A DNA stretch of 17,337 bases from CAJQQY01 sp964352225 (GTDB lineage Bacteria > Bacteroidota > Bacteroidia > Chitinophagales > Saprospiraceae): NCBI GenBank assembly GCA_964352225.1, contig CAYGRM010000116.1, positions 1 to 17,337 on the forward strand, given 5' to 3'. Below the pieces are notes generated by a model, which did no database searches, was not told the origin of the DNA, and was given only the letters and a program-made list of their open reading frames with translations. The position numbers and the translations under genes were made by a program. Positions 8,954-16,685 of this stretch are shown one piece after another; position 1 is the stretch's first letter, and each line of letters starts with the position of its first letter.

Positions 8954-9298
8954 TTAATGAGAACTTTCACTTTCCTTAGCTAATCGTTTACCGTAATGCA
9001 CATACCAATGCAAGTGCTTGCTAGTTTGGTAATTACCGACATTAGACGATATTCTGCAACCTCCATAGTTATCTTCCAACATTTTAGTAACGAAGGTGAT
9101 CGCCTCAAAAAAATCTTTATTCAACTCTGTATTATTTGGATAGTGAGAAAGTGAGTCAATATGCGTTTTTGGAATAATGACTACATGATGTTCCCAATAG
9201 GGTTTGGTGTGGTGGAATGCCATCACGTTTTTTGTTTCAAAAATTATTTCAACTTTTAGCTTACCCGGTATGATTTGTTGGCAGTAAATATCTTGCAT
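8954..9298 (-). CDS. HIT-family (histidine triad) protein
   Basis: The 114-residue protein has the HIT fold pattern: an N-terminal strand region, then HHVVIIPKTHIDSL (37-50), RISSNVGNYQ (82-91), and the C-terminal triad region KHLHWYVHYG (94-103). HIT proteins are nucleotide hydrolases or transferases. The catalytic nucleophile is the middle His of HxHxHxx, here His97, with His95 before it. The third triad position is Tyr99 instead of His, with another His at 101, so the motif reads H-x-H-x-Y-x-H. That single change could alter activity, although the nucleophile is kept. The zinc-binding Cys pair seen in some HIT proteins is absent (only Cys6 lies near the N-terminus). The ATG at 9298 is preceded on the minus strand by A-rich ATTT-type repeats. 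The kinase gene follows on the same strand, but the 106-bp gap leaves co-transcription uncertain. Confidence 0.88.
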   Translation of the reverse strand: MQDIYCQQIIPGKLKVEIIFETKNVMAFHHTKPYWEHHVVIIPKTHIDSLSHYPNNTELNKDFFEAITFVTKMLEDNYGGCRISSNVGNYQTSKHLHWYVHYGKRLAKESESSH

Positions 9299-9554
9299 AA
9301 AATTTATTTATTTATTTAATTGCTAGCTTCCATTTTATTCGCCCTTTTCGATTCCCACCAACGGCAAGTTTGAAAAAAAACTTCCCTAACCTTATCGTCA
9401 CTTTTGGGCATGGCTTAACAGATCCAATTTATGATACTTCAAATGTTATGTCTCGAACGATTCTTTTAATTCCACTTTTGCTTTTGCCGAAGGAGTGGGA
9501 TAAGTTTTCTTTGGATTCTTTTTTAAAAGGGAGGAAAGGGTGAATAGGTTTGGG
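9299..9554. other. Intergenic stretch without an assignable gene
   Basis: Together with the hairpin and gap that follow, this leaves 326 bases between the HIT start codon and the next coding sequence. It begins with a short ATTT tandem run (about 9302-9319). A plus-strand frame stays open from about 9333 to a TGA at 9541-9543, and on the minus strand a frame stays open from the gap down to about 9429. Neither has a convincing start together with a recognisable protein family. It may be a decayed gene, an interspersed repeat or an untranslated region. Confidence 0.4.
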
Positions 9555-9599
9555 AAAAGCAAGCAGCAAGCATTTATCTGCTTGCTGCTTGCTTTTTTT
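9555..9599. terminator. Perfect 17-bp hairpin, terminator-like on both strands
   Basis: The left arm at 9555-9571 (AAAAGCAAGCAGCAAGC) and the right arm at 9580-9596 are perfect inverse complements around an 8-nt loop (9572-9579). On the plus strand the stem leads into seven T residues (9593-9599). On the minus strand it ends in four T residues, so it could stop transcription from both sides and would suit the end of the minus-strand gene beyond the gap. Each arm is built from a repeated GCAAGC unit. It lies 15 bases from the assembly gap. Confidence 0.65.
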
Positions 9600-9614
9600 G
9601 TACTTGTATAATTG

Positions 9615-9624
9615 NNNNNNNNNN
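9615..9624. other. Assembly gap (10 N)
   Basis: Ten undetermined bases are present. A round run of N is usually a scaffolding placeholder, so the true distance and the reading frame across it are unknown. The neighbouring long hairpin may have caused the assembly break. Confidence 0.95.
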
Positions 9625-10149
9625 TTCACCTTCCCCGACTCTTTCTCTCTGAGTAGAAATCAAAAATGTTCCTTCAGATTCCCTTTTAAAAGGAGGTTTT
9701 TTATCAGGACTATAAAAAAAATTAGTCCACCCAGATTTTTCTTTATTACTCTCTCCACTTAGCTTTATATATAGAGGAGATTCATTTCTAAGAATATCAA
9801 TATAATTTTGAAAAAATTTGGAGCTCTTATAAACTTTGCCAAACAAGTTAAATCCAGGCGAATAATATTCTGTTTTGTCAATATCGAAATCAGGTTTTTG
9901 AGGCAATTTACGGGAGTTGGAGAAGAAAATCATTATTGTAAATTCAAGGTTATTGATTATACCGTAGATCCTTTTTCCTTCTTCTTCTGTATTTACTTGA
10001 GTACTATTCTCATGACCACTTATTGTTATTGAAAAATCATAAGGAACTTTTTCTCCATCTGGCCTTTGGAATTCATTTCCATTAGCTAATTCAACAGTAT
10101 AGTTTTTACACTTGATATTAATAAATTTAAAAGAAGATTTAATCGCCAT
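9625..10149 (-). CDS. Unrecognised protein, 3' end lost in assembly gap
   Basis: An open frame of 175 codons runs from ATG at 10149 to the edge of the N run; the true C-terminus is not in the sequence. Translation across the Ns gives about a dozen more residues that would pass through the hairpin, and this should not be trusted. I do not recognise the family. The visible part is soluble and mixed in charge, with no signal peptide or membrane helix. It starts MAIKSSFKFINIKCKNYTV and looks beta-rich, with alternating hydrophobic residues (YDFSITISG, LEFTIMIFF), and has Lys- and Ser-rich loops later (about 130-160). It starts 52 bp after the glgB stop codon on the same strand and could be co-transcribed with it, but no functional link is evident. 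Confidence 0.6.
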
Positions 10150-10201
10150 AATGTTTATTTTTTATTCTCTGTATGAGGGCAGGTGCTTCTAAAAATGACT
10201 T

Positions 10202-12205
10202 TTAGGATCGTGTTAAAACCATCGCCGTCCGATTAGGCAGATAAACTTGCAACCACTCTCCCCCATTTTCCTCAAAAGATTCATAACTGACAGACTCATC
10301 TATTCTATCATGTCCTCCAAATTCTTTTGCATCAGAGTTTAAGATGATTTGATATTTTCCTTTTTTAGGAGCTGGAAATTTATAATTAGGAATAGAGTTC
10401 ACAGGATGAAAATTAAATAAAAAGACAAATTCTTTTTTCTCAAAAATTATCACATGATTCTGAGTATCCATATTTAATTTATGGGCTACCGAATCCGTTA
10501 ATATATTGTTATTTCTAAAAAAGGAAATCATGGTCTGATCAAATTCATTCAACCATTCATACTTTAAAGCCGGATTATCAACCAAAGACCATTGTCTTCG
10601 AGCATATTTATGACTCCAATTATTGCCCTCTCTTGGGAAATCAATCCACTCAGGATGTCCAAATTCATTTCCGATAAAATTCAAATATCCTTGTCCTCCC
10701 AAACTGATTGTGACTAATCGAATCATTTTATGCAAAGCAATTCCTCGCTCAATCACCCAGTCTGGATCTTCCTTTTTCATGTGAAAATACATCTCCTTAT
10801 CCATCAACCAAAATGCTAATGCTTTATCTCCTACCATTGCTTGATCGTGAGATTCAGCATAGGCGATAGTTTTTTCTCGAAATCTCCGATTGTTCAATAC
10901 CTCCCAAATTTCATGGATATTCCAATCTTCATCTTTTGAATGTTTTAATAGTTTTATCCAAAAATCAGGAATCCCCATCCCCAAACGATAATCAAATCCT
11001 AAACCACCATCCTCGTTTGGTTGACAAAGTCCAGGCATTCCACTCATGTCTTCAGCAATGGAAAGAGCATTTGGATTGAGTTCATGAATTAATTGATTTG
11101 CCAATTGAACATAAATTAATGCATCCCAATCAACCCCTTCTTTAAAGTATTTATCATAATGATCGAAACTCATAAAATGCCCATGATGGAGATATAACAT
11201 CGAAGTCACTCCGTCAAAACGAAACCCATCAAAATGAAACTCCGTCATCCAATAATTCAAATTAGATAACAAAAATCGCCTGACCTCATCTTTTCCATAA
11301 TTAAATAATTTAGAGTCCCAAGCTGGATGATAACCTCGATCACCTTCGTGAAAGTATTGTTGTTTGGAACCATCAAAATCGTTTAACCCATCTAAAACAT
11401 TTTTCACCGCGTGTGAATGAACTACATCTAAGATCACCGCAATTCCTAATCCATGAGCTTTGTTAATTAGATATTTTAAATCTTCTGGAGTGCCAAATCG
11501 AGAAGAGGGAGCAAAATAATTACTCACATGATAACCAAAAGAACCATAATATGGATGCTCTTGAATCGCCATCATTTGAATACAATTATAACCTAGCTTA
11601 TGAATACGCGGTAAAGTTTCATTCGCAAATTGCAGATAGGTTCCAACTTCTTCTTCCTCTGAAGCCATACCAATATGACATTCATAAATTAATGGTGAGG
11701 TATCTTTCCCATAATCAAAGTCATCATCAGTCCATGTAAAAGCATTGTTAGGATTCCAGATTTGCCCTGCAAAAAGATGCGTTTCTGGATCTTGGAAAAC
11801 TCTTGTTATATATACTGGAACTCGATCTCGAACTTCGCCATTAGAATGAATTTGCACTTTAATGAGTTGCTCGTGTTGGAGAGCAGGTTGTCCATTTTCA
11901 TCGGGTACAAATATTTCCCAAAGTCCATCTTCTTTTTTAAACAATGGGTGTTTCTCTCCATCCCAACCATTAAAATCTCCAATCAAAAAAAGTGCATCAG
12001 CTGCTGGTGCCCATTCGCGATAGTACCATCCTCGTTTATTTTTATCATAATGGAGTCCTAAGTAATTATGGAAAGAAGCATATTTTTTTAGAGATCCATA
12101 CTCTTCTTTAATCCAATTTAGCATATCTTGATATCGATCAAATCGAGCTTGAATATCAGGTTCGTAGGGTGCTAGCCAGCCGTCGTCTTTTATGAGTTGA
12201 AACAT
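10202..12205 (-). CDS. glgB: 1,4-alpha-glucan (glycogen) branching enzyme
   Basis: This GH13 enzyme cuts alpha-1,4-glucan chains and reattaches them by alpha-1,6 links, forming branches in glycogen in the cytosol. The 667-residue protein has an N-terminal helical segment, a CBM48/early-set domain (about 55-150, GWYYREWAPAADALFLIGDF), a TIM barrel (about 160-560), and a C-terminal beta domain. Catalytic residues are Asp331 in GFRFDGVTSM, Glu385 in SIAEDMSG and Asp454 in ESHDQAMVGD. Other GH13 motifs include ILDVVHSHA. Features such as the GYNCIQMMAIQEHPYYGSFG stretch and the triad spacing (54 and 69 residues) resemble the eukaryotic-type branching enzymes, not the longer E. coli GlgB type (inference from memory of those sequences). 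No other glycogen gene is present. The start codon lies 8 bases from a large inverted repeat that fills the upstream gap to the MATE gene. Confidence 0.95.
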   Translation of the reverse strand: MFQLIKDDGWLAPYEPDIQARFDRYQDMLNWIKEEYGSLKKYASFHNYLGLHYDKNKRGWYYREWAPAADALFLIGDFNGWDGEKHPLFKKEDGLWEIFVPDENGQPALQHEQLIKVQIHSNGEVRDRVPVYITRVFQDPETHLFAGQIWNPNNAFTWTDDDFDYGKDTSPLIYECHIGMASEEEEVGTYLQFANETLPRIHKLGYNCIQMMAIQEHPYYGSFGYHVSNYFAPSSRFGTPEDLKYLINKAHGLGIAVILDVVHSHAVKNVLDGLNDFDGSKQQYFHEGDRGYHPAWDSKLFNYGKDEVRRFLLSNLNYWMTEFHFDGFRFDGVTSMLYLHHGHFMSFDHYDKYFKEGVDWDALIYVQLANQLIHELNPNALSIAEDMSGMPGLCQPNEDGGLGFDYRLGMGIPDFWIKLLKHSKDEDWNIHEIWEVLNNRRFREKTIAYAESHDQAMVGDKALAFWLMDKEMYFHMKKEDPDWVIERGIALHKMIRLVTISLGGQGYLNFIGNEFGHPEWIDFPREGNNWSHKYARRQWSLVDNPALKYEWLNEFDQTMISFFRNNNILTDSVAHKLNMDTQNHVIIFEKKEFVFLFNFHPVNSIPNYKFPAPKKGKYQIILNSDAKEFGGHDRIDESVSYESFEENGGEWLQVYLPNRTAMVLTRS

Positions 12206-12213
12206 GCTTTTTT

Positions 12214-12330
12214 AGAGGTCAGAAGTCAGATCGCTGCGCTGTCAGAGATCAGACAAGTTTAACAAAAAGTAACTTTTAATATTAGGTAGGTCTGACCTCT
12301 GACAGCGCAGCGATCTGACTTCTGACCTCT
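12214..12330. repeat. Long inverted repeat, 41-bp arms, between MATE gene and glgB
   Basis: The left arm (12214-12254) and right arm (12290-12330) are inverse complements over 41 positions with a single mismatch (A12248 against C12296). They are separated by a 35-nt AT-rich spacer. Each arm is built from short direct repeats: GGTCAGA, AGTCAGA, a 10-bp GC-rich core TCGCTGCGCT, then GTCAGA and GATCAGA. The element starts 4 bases after the MATE stop codon and ends 8 bases before the glgB ATG. It could be an interspersed palindromic repeat, a REP/BIME-like or MITE-like element, and in RNA it would fold into a very stable stem. No transposase and no flanking target duplication are visible. Confidence 0.93.
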
Positions 12331-12334
12331 CTTC

Positions 12335-13672
12335 TCACACCTCCAATTTATACCACTTATTCGATTTCAAATACCAATAAGATAGCGCTAGTATCGCCAT
12401 CCAATAAAATATCTCCGCTGCCCACGCCCACTCTAATCCAACTTCCAACTGTTTTACAGCAAAAGAAATATACAAAACATACCCCACCGCACAACCTGTT
12501 TGAATCATCAATCCATAAAATGTAGCTCCTGTTCCTGCCAATCCATTGAAATAAACTCCTCCCACCGCAAACAACATCAAGATACCAAATAAGACATACA
12601 AAGTATATTGAGCATCTTGAATTAAATCCAAATTAACTTCTCCAAAAAATGGGTACAAGCTATACTCTGGAAATAAAACTACTGGCAATGAAATCACAAA
12701 GGTAACGATTAGACAAAGCAAAGCTGTTTTCCGGATCAATACCATTACCTCTTCCCTCTTATTTTGTCCGATCAAATTACTCACCATTGTATTAACTCCT
12801 GAGGCAAATCCCCAACACGGAATGGAGAGCACCAAATAAACAATTCGCATCATACTTGTAATTGCTGACTCTCGTTCTCCCAAATTTTCAACTAAGCCAA
12901 AAAAGAAAAACCAACTGCCCATCCCAACTACTGCTTGTGCAACAATTGGAGTAGCTATTTTCTGCTGCTGCTTGATTAATTCGTAGTCAACCTTTGGTAG
13001 TTTAAAGATATTATATTCGACTGCTTTTTTATCAAAAAAGATATAAATCACAAATATTACAAAGGCTACCACTTCGGCAATGGTACTTGCTAGACCTGCT
13101 CCTGCAATTCCCATTTCAGGTAGTCCCCATTTTCCAAAAATTAAACCCCAATTCAGTATAAAGTTAATGACCGCCAAGATCAAGGTATCAATTACAATAA
13201 AATTCGTCCTAGCCACCCCTGTGTAAAGTGCTACAATAGCCACCCCAACGTAACTAAAAAATACGCCATAAGAACGAAATTTTAAGTATTCAATACACTT
13301 GAAGAGGATATCAGGTGAGTCCACAAAATGAGAAAAAAATTGTAATGACCCATACTGCATGAACAGAAACATAAATACCGCGAGCAACAATTCGAAGTAA
13401 ACCATAGCGTAAAAAGTACGACCAACTTCTCCAATTTGACCTTCTCCCATCCTCCGAGCTATCATGATTTGTCCTCCTTTGGAGAAACCAAAACCAACCG
13501 CTGCTACAATCAAATAAAAGACTCCAACAATTCCAATCGCTGCCAAATCCGCTTTAGATAACCGAGCCAAAAACACCACATCCGTCGCCGCAATAACATT
13601 TTGGACTGCACTCCCTAGCATAATCGGGGTACTAATAGCTAGTATTTGTTTGTATGAAGTATTTAGTTGCAT
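12335..13672 (-). CDS. MATE-family multidrug/cation efflux transporter
   Basis: This is an inner membrane exporter of the MATE superfamily (NorM/DinF-like), which expels drugs or metabolites in exchange for Na+ or H+. About twelve hydrophobic helices are visible in two similar halves (roughly 10-220 and 235-440). The first helices carry the family pattern ISTPIMLGSAVQNVIAATDVVF followed by LAAIGI. The open frame extends upstream to a TTG at 13693, but the ATG at 13672 is the better start: it places MQLNTSYKQILAISTP at the usual N-terminal distance and gives 445 residues. Substrate cannot be read from the sequence. The gene is divergent from the metallophosphoesterase gene and upstream of glgB on the same strand, separated from it by a long inverted repeat that may stop or attenuate read-through. 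Confidence 0.92.
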   Translation of the reverse strand: MQLNTSYKQILAISTPIMLGSAVQNVIAATDVVFLARLSKADLAAIGIVGVFYLIVAAVGFGFSKGGQIMIARRMGEGQIGEVGRTFYAMVYFELLLAVFMFLFMQYGSLQFFSHFVDSPDILFKCIEYLKFRSYGVFFSYVGVAIVALYTGVARTNFIVIDTLILAVINFILNWGLIFGKWGLPEMGIAGAGLASTIAEVVAFVIFVIYIFFDKKAVEYNIFKLPKVDYELIKQQQKIATPIVAQAVVGMGSWFFFFGLVENLGERESAITSMMRIVYLVLSIPCWGFASGVNTMVSNLIGQNKREEVMVLIRKTALLCLIVTFVISLPVVLFPEYSLYPFFGEVNLDLIQDAQYTLYVLFGILMLFAVGGVYFNGLAGTGATFYGLMIQTGCAVGYVLYISFAVKQLEVGLEWAWAAEIFYWMAILALSYWYLKSNKWYKLEV

Positions 13673-13770
13673 AAGGTGTTGCAATATTGTCAATCTCGGT
13701 AGAATGGCAAAATAAATTCGATAGAATTTTCTCTAAAGTCCAACAAAGTATTTACATTTTCTATGAACAC

Positions 13771-13810
13771 TTAAAATATTCAAATGTTAACTTTACTCTT
13801 TAAAATATTC
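13771..13810. repeat. 11-bp direct repeat TTAAAATATTC upstream of the phosphoesterase gene
   Basis: Two identical copies (13771-13781 and 13800-13810) start 29 bp apart in the divergent MATE-phosphoesterase intergenic region. The second copy ends 4 bases before the TTG start codon. They could be binding sites for a regulator, but in sequence this AT-rich, chance is a fair alternative. Confidence 0.35.
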
Positions 13811-13814
13811 TTTA

Positions 13815-14405
13815 TTGAAATTTATAGCCATTTCTGATACCCATGGTTGTCATCGACAGCTTGATTTACCTGAAGGTGATGTGCTTCTTCATGCAGGAGA
13901 TGTATGCAATCAAGGAAACAAAGATCATATTGAAGATTTTTTGGATTGGATCAAAGGCTTGGATTTTCAACATAAGATACTAATTAGGGGAAATCATGAC
14001 ATAGATTTAAAAACAAGAACTTCTCTCCTAGATTTTGAGATGCCCAAAGGAGTTACACAATTAGATCATTCAGGAGTGAAAATAAATAATATCCCGATTT
14101 GGGGAATTCCTTTTCCTTTGAATTGGAAAAATAGAACTTGGGAAAGTATTCCAAATAATACCCAAGTTTTAATCACCCATCAGCCACCATATTCTATTTT
14201 AGATAATCCGCCTCTCTCTCGTTCTATTGGGAGCAAAAAATTACTGCATAAGGTAAAATCCATCCAGCCCAAAGTTCACCTATTTGGTCATATTCATGCG
14301 AGTTATGGGAAAAAGGAAATTGATAATACGTTGTTTTTGAATGCTTCTGCCTACAAAGCAAGTAAGAATAAAATAATAAATGAACCATTCGTTTTTGAAT
14401 TATAA
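13815..14405 (+). CDS. Calcineurin-like metallophosphoesterase, MPPED-like
   Basis: The 196-residue protein carries the full set of dimetal phosphoesterase motifs: D8-T-H10, G28-D29, G59-N-H-D62, T121-H122 followed by QPP, and G158-H-I-H161. The order and spacing, and the PPYSILDN and FGHIHASYG signatures, resemble the MPPED1/MPPED2-type metallophosphatases, some of which act on cyclic nucleotides. The actual substrate is not known. Unlike mammalian MPPED2, as I recall it, the His in the last GHxH motif is kept, so full metal binding is expected. The start must be TTG at 13815: a stop codon lies in frame at 13788-13790, no ATG lies between it and the DTHG motif, and TTG yields the typical MKFIAISDTHG beginning. 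The gene is divergent from the MATE gene. Confidence 0.9.
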   Translation: MKFIAISDTHGCHRQLDLPEGDVLLHAGDVCNQGNKDHIEDFLDWIKGLDFQHKILIRGNHDIDLKTRTSLLDFEMPKGVTQLDHSGVKINNIPIWGIPFPLNWKNRTWESIPNNTQVLITHQPPYSILDNPPLSRSIGSKKLLHKVKSIQPKVHLFGHIHASYGKKEIDNTLFLNASAYKASKNKIINEPFVFEL

Positions 14406-14423
14406 CTTCTTTTTATACATTTC

Positions 14424-14443
14424 GAAACGGGTGCTTCGTTTTT
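14424..14443 (+). terminator. Possible intrinsic terminator after the phosphoesterase gene
   Basis: GAAACG (14424-14429) pairs with CGTTTT (14437-14442) across a 7-nt loop, including one G-U pair, and leads into a run of five T residues. The stem is short, so this is a weak candidate. It lies about 20 bases after the stop codon. Confidence 0.35.
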
Positions 14444-14536
14444 CCGTATTAAAGTAATTCACAAAAGATCTCAAGAAGAAAATAAAAAGCAAGTTCAAAA
14501 TAAATTTTTCCAAAAAAAGAAATTGATAAAATTATT

Positions 14537-16630
14537 ATGAGTAAAAACCAAAATCCTCAACCTCCAATTGCCAAAAAAATCCCACATGAAACCACCATCC
14601 ACAATGACAGTCGATTGGATAATTATTTTTGGATGAGGCTTTCTGATGAGCAAAAAAAAGCTGAAACTCCAGATGTACAAACTCAGGATGTATTAGATTA
14701 TCTGAATGCTGAAAATGATTATACCAAACAAGTCTTAGCTCATACCAAGGATTTTCAAAAAAAATTATTTGATGAAATCGTAGGTCGAATCAAGCAAGAT
14801 GACGAATCTGTTCCTTATCGAGATAATGGATATTTTTACATTACTCGTTTTGAAGAGGGAAAGGAGCATCCAATTTATTCTAGGAAAAAGGATAATTTAG
14901 AAGCACCAGAAGAAATTATGTTGGATGAAAATGAATTAGCCAAACCATTTGATTATTATAAAATTGGAGGAAGAAGTGTGAGTCCAAATAATCAAATGGT
15001 TGCCTTTGGAGAAGATACAGTAAGTCGAAGAATTTATACGATTAGATTTAAAAACTTAGACACGGGGGAACTCTTACCCGATGTGATTGAAAATACAACA
15101 GGTGGATCTGTTTGGGCCAATGATAACCAAACTGTCTTTTATACTCGTAAAGATGAATCACTTCGATCTTTCAAAATTTTCAAACATAAATTAGGAACTG
15201 ATCCTTCGACTGATGAAGTCGTTTTTCATGAAAAAGATGAAACTTTCTCTACATTCATTTACAAAACTAAATCCAAGAAATATTTAGTAATCGGATCCTA
15301 CGCAACAGTAACCCAAGAATATAAATTTCTCAATGCAGATACTCCCGATGGAGAATTTCAAATGTTTGAACCGCGAAATCGAGAATTGAAATTAGAATAT
15401 GACATTAATCATTACCATGATAAATGGTTAGTGAAAACGAACTTGGAGGCTCAAAATTTTCGTTTGATGGAGTGTCCTGAATTTGAGACTACTCGCCAAA
15501 ATTGGAAAGAAGTTATCCCACATCGCGATGATGTTTTATTGGAAGACGTTGATCTATTTAATGATTTCCTAGTCGTTTCAGAACGCATCGAAGGAATTAC
15601 TCAATTGCGAGTTATGCCTTCGAACGGAGAGGAACATTATATTGATTTTGGGGAAAATGCATTCATGGCATATACTTCGATCAATATGGATTTTGATACT
15701 AAAATTCTGCGATTAGGTTACACCTCATTGACCACTCCAAATTCTGTTTTTGATTATAATATGCAGACTCGTGAAATGCAGTTATTAAAAGAACAAGAAA
15801 TCGTTGGAGGCTATGATAAAACTCAATATCAATCTGAAAGACTGTTTGCCACCGCCACCGATGGAACTAAAGTTCCAATTTCTTTAGTCTATAAAAAAGG
15901 TTTTAAAAAAGATGGGAACCAACCACTTTTACTTTATGCATATGGTAGCTATGGTCATAGTATGGATCCATATTTTAGTTCCATTCGATTAAGTTTGTTA
16001 GATCGAGGATTTGCATATGCGATAGCTCATATTCGAGGTGGCGAGGAAATGGGAAGACATTGGTATGAGAATGGAAAATTACTGAATAAGAAGAATACTT
16101 TTTCAGATTTTATTGATTGTGGAGATTTCTTAATCAAAGAAAATTATACCTCAAGTGATCATTTGTATGCGATGGGAGGAAGTGCTGGAGGATTACTAAT
16201 GGGAGCGATTATAAATATGCGCCCCGATCTCTGGAACGGAGTTGTTGCTGCTGTTCCATTTGTGGACGTCATCAACACCATGTTGGACGAAACTATTCCT
16301 TTGACTACTGGCGAATTTGATGAGTGGGGGAATCCTAAAGACGAAAAATTTTATCATTACATAAAATCGTATTCACCTTATGACAATGTAGAAGCAAAAG
16401 ATTATCCCTCGATGTTAATTACTACGGGATATCATGATTCTCAAGTTCAATACTGGGAACCTGCAAAATGGTTAGCACTATTGCGAGAACTCAAGACTGA
16501 TCACAATACATTAATTATGCATTGTGATATGGTGGCTGGACATGGAGGTTTAGCGGGGCGATTTGAGAAGCATAAAGAGACTGCCTTGGAATATGCTTTT
16601 TTACTTGACTTAGAAGGAATTCATAGTTAA
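14537..16630 (+). CDS. ptrB: Oligopeptidase B (S9A serine peptidase)
   Basis: Oligopeptidase B is a cytosolic serine peptidase of the prolyl oligopeptidase family that cuts short peptides after Arg or Lys. The 697-residue protein has the N-terminal beta-propeller (about 75-420), which restricts access to small peptides, and a C-terminal alpha/beta hydrolase domain. The triad is Ser549 in GGSAGG, Asp634 in GYHDSQV and His669 in AGHGG. The spacings of 85 and 35 residues equal those I recall for the E. coli enzyme (S532, D617, H652). Glu593 in PLTTGEFDEWGNP corresponds to the acidic residue that selects basic P1 side chains, supporting OpB rather than prolyl oligopeptidase. No signal peptide is present. 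The ATG at 14537 follows an A-rich leader. It is convergent with the LanB-like gene and separated from it by a hairpin. Confidence 0.94.
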   Translation: MSKNQNPQPPIAKKIPHETTIHNDSRLDNYFWMRLSDEQKKAETPDVQTQDVLDYLNAENDYTKQVLAHTKDFQKKLFDEIVGRIKQDDESVPYRDNGYFYITRFEEGKEHPIYSRKKDNLEAPEEIMLDENELAKPFDYYKIGGRSVSPNNQMVAFGEDTVSRRIYTIRFKNLDTGELLPDVIENTTGGSVWANDNQTVFYTRKDESLRSFKIFKHKLGTDPSTDEVVFHEKDETFSTFIYKTKSKKYLVIGSYATVTQEYKFLNADTPDGEFQMFEPRNRELKLEYDINHYHDKWLVKTNLEAQNFRLMECPEFETTRQNWKEVIPHRDDVLLEDVDLFNDFLVVSERIEGITQLRVMPSNGEEHYIDFGENAFMAYTSINMDFDTKILRLGYTSLTTPNSVFDYNMQTREMQLLKEQEIVGGYDKTQYQSERLFATATDGTKVPISLVYKKGFKKDGNQPLLLYAYGSYGHSMDPYFSSIRLSLLDRGFAYAIAHIRGGEEMGRHWYENGKLLNKKNTFSDFIDCGDFLIKENYTSSDHLYAMGGSAGGLLMGAIINMRPDLWNGVVAAVPFVDVINTMLDETIPLTTGEFDEWGNPKDEKFYHYIKSYSPYDNVEAKDYPSMLITTGYHDSQVQYWEPAKWLALLRELKTDHNTLIMHCDMVAGHGGLAGRFEKHKETALEYAFLLDLEGIHS

Positions 16631-16636
16631 TTAGGT

Positions 16637-16685
16637 GATTAGCCAAACGAGTGATTGGGATTACCCGTCACTTGTTTAGCTAATT
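16637..16685. terminator. Bidirectional terminator hairpin between convergent genes
   Basis: ATTAGCCAAACGAGTGA (16638-16654) pairs with 16668-16684 with two non-Watson-Crick positions. An inner GGG-ATTA-CCC stem-loop is stacked on top. A short T run follows on the plus strand (16684-16687). It starts a few bases after the oligopeptidase stop codon and ends next to the stop codon of the minus-strand gene, so it probably serves both. Confidence 0.7.

Noticed and set aside
9574..9614. C-terminal extension of the unknown gene past the Ns
   Set aside because: The frame across a placeholder gap is arbitrary, and the extension runs through the 17-bp hairpin.
9429..9629. Minus-strand 66-codon open frame spanning the N run
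   Set aside because: Its only start lies inside or beyond the gap, it passes through the terminator hairpin, and it matches no family I recognise.
12214..12330. CRISPR array interpretation of the repeat region
   Set aside because: There are only two arms, in inverted orientation, with one spacer and no cas genes nearby.
13673..13693. Seven-codon upstream extension of the MATE gene from a TTG
   Set aside because: An ATG at 13672 is available and gives the usual MATE N-terminus. The TTG-initiated extension has no supporting signal.
14495..14680. Minus-strand 61-codon frame over the start of the oligopeptidase gene
   Set aside because: It is antisense to the ptrB start, is hydrophobic only because of A-rich sequence read in reverse, and has no leader features.
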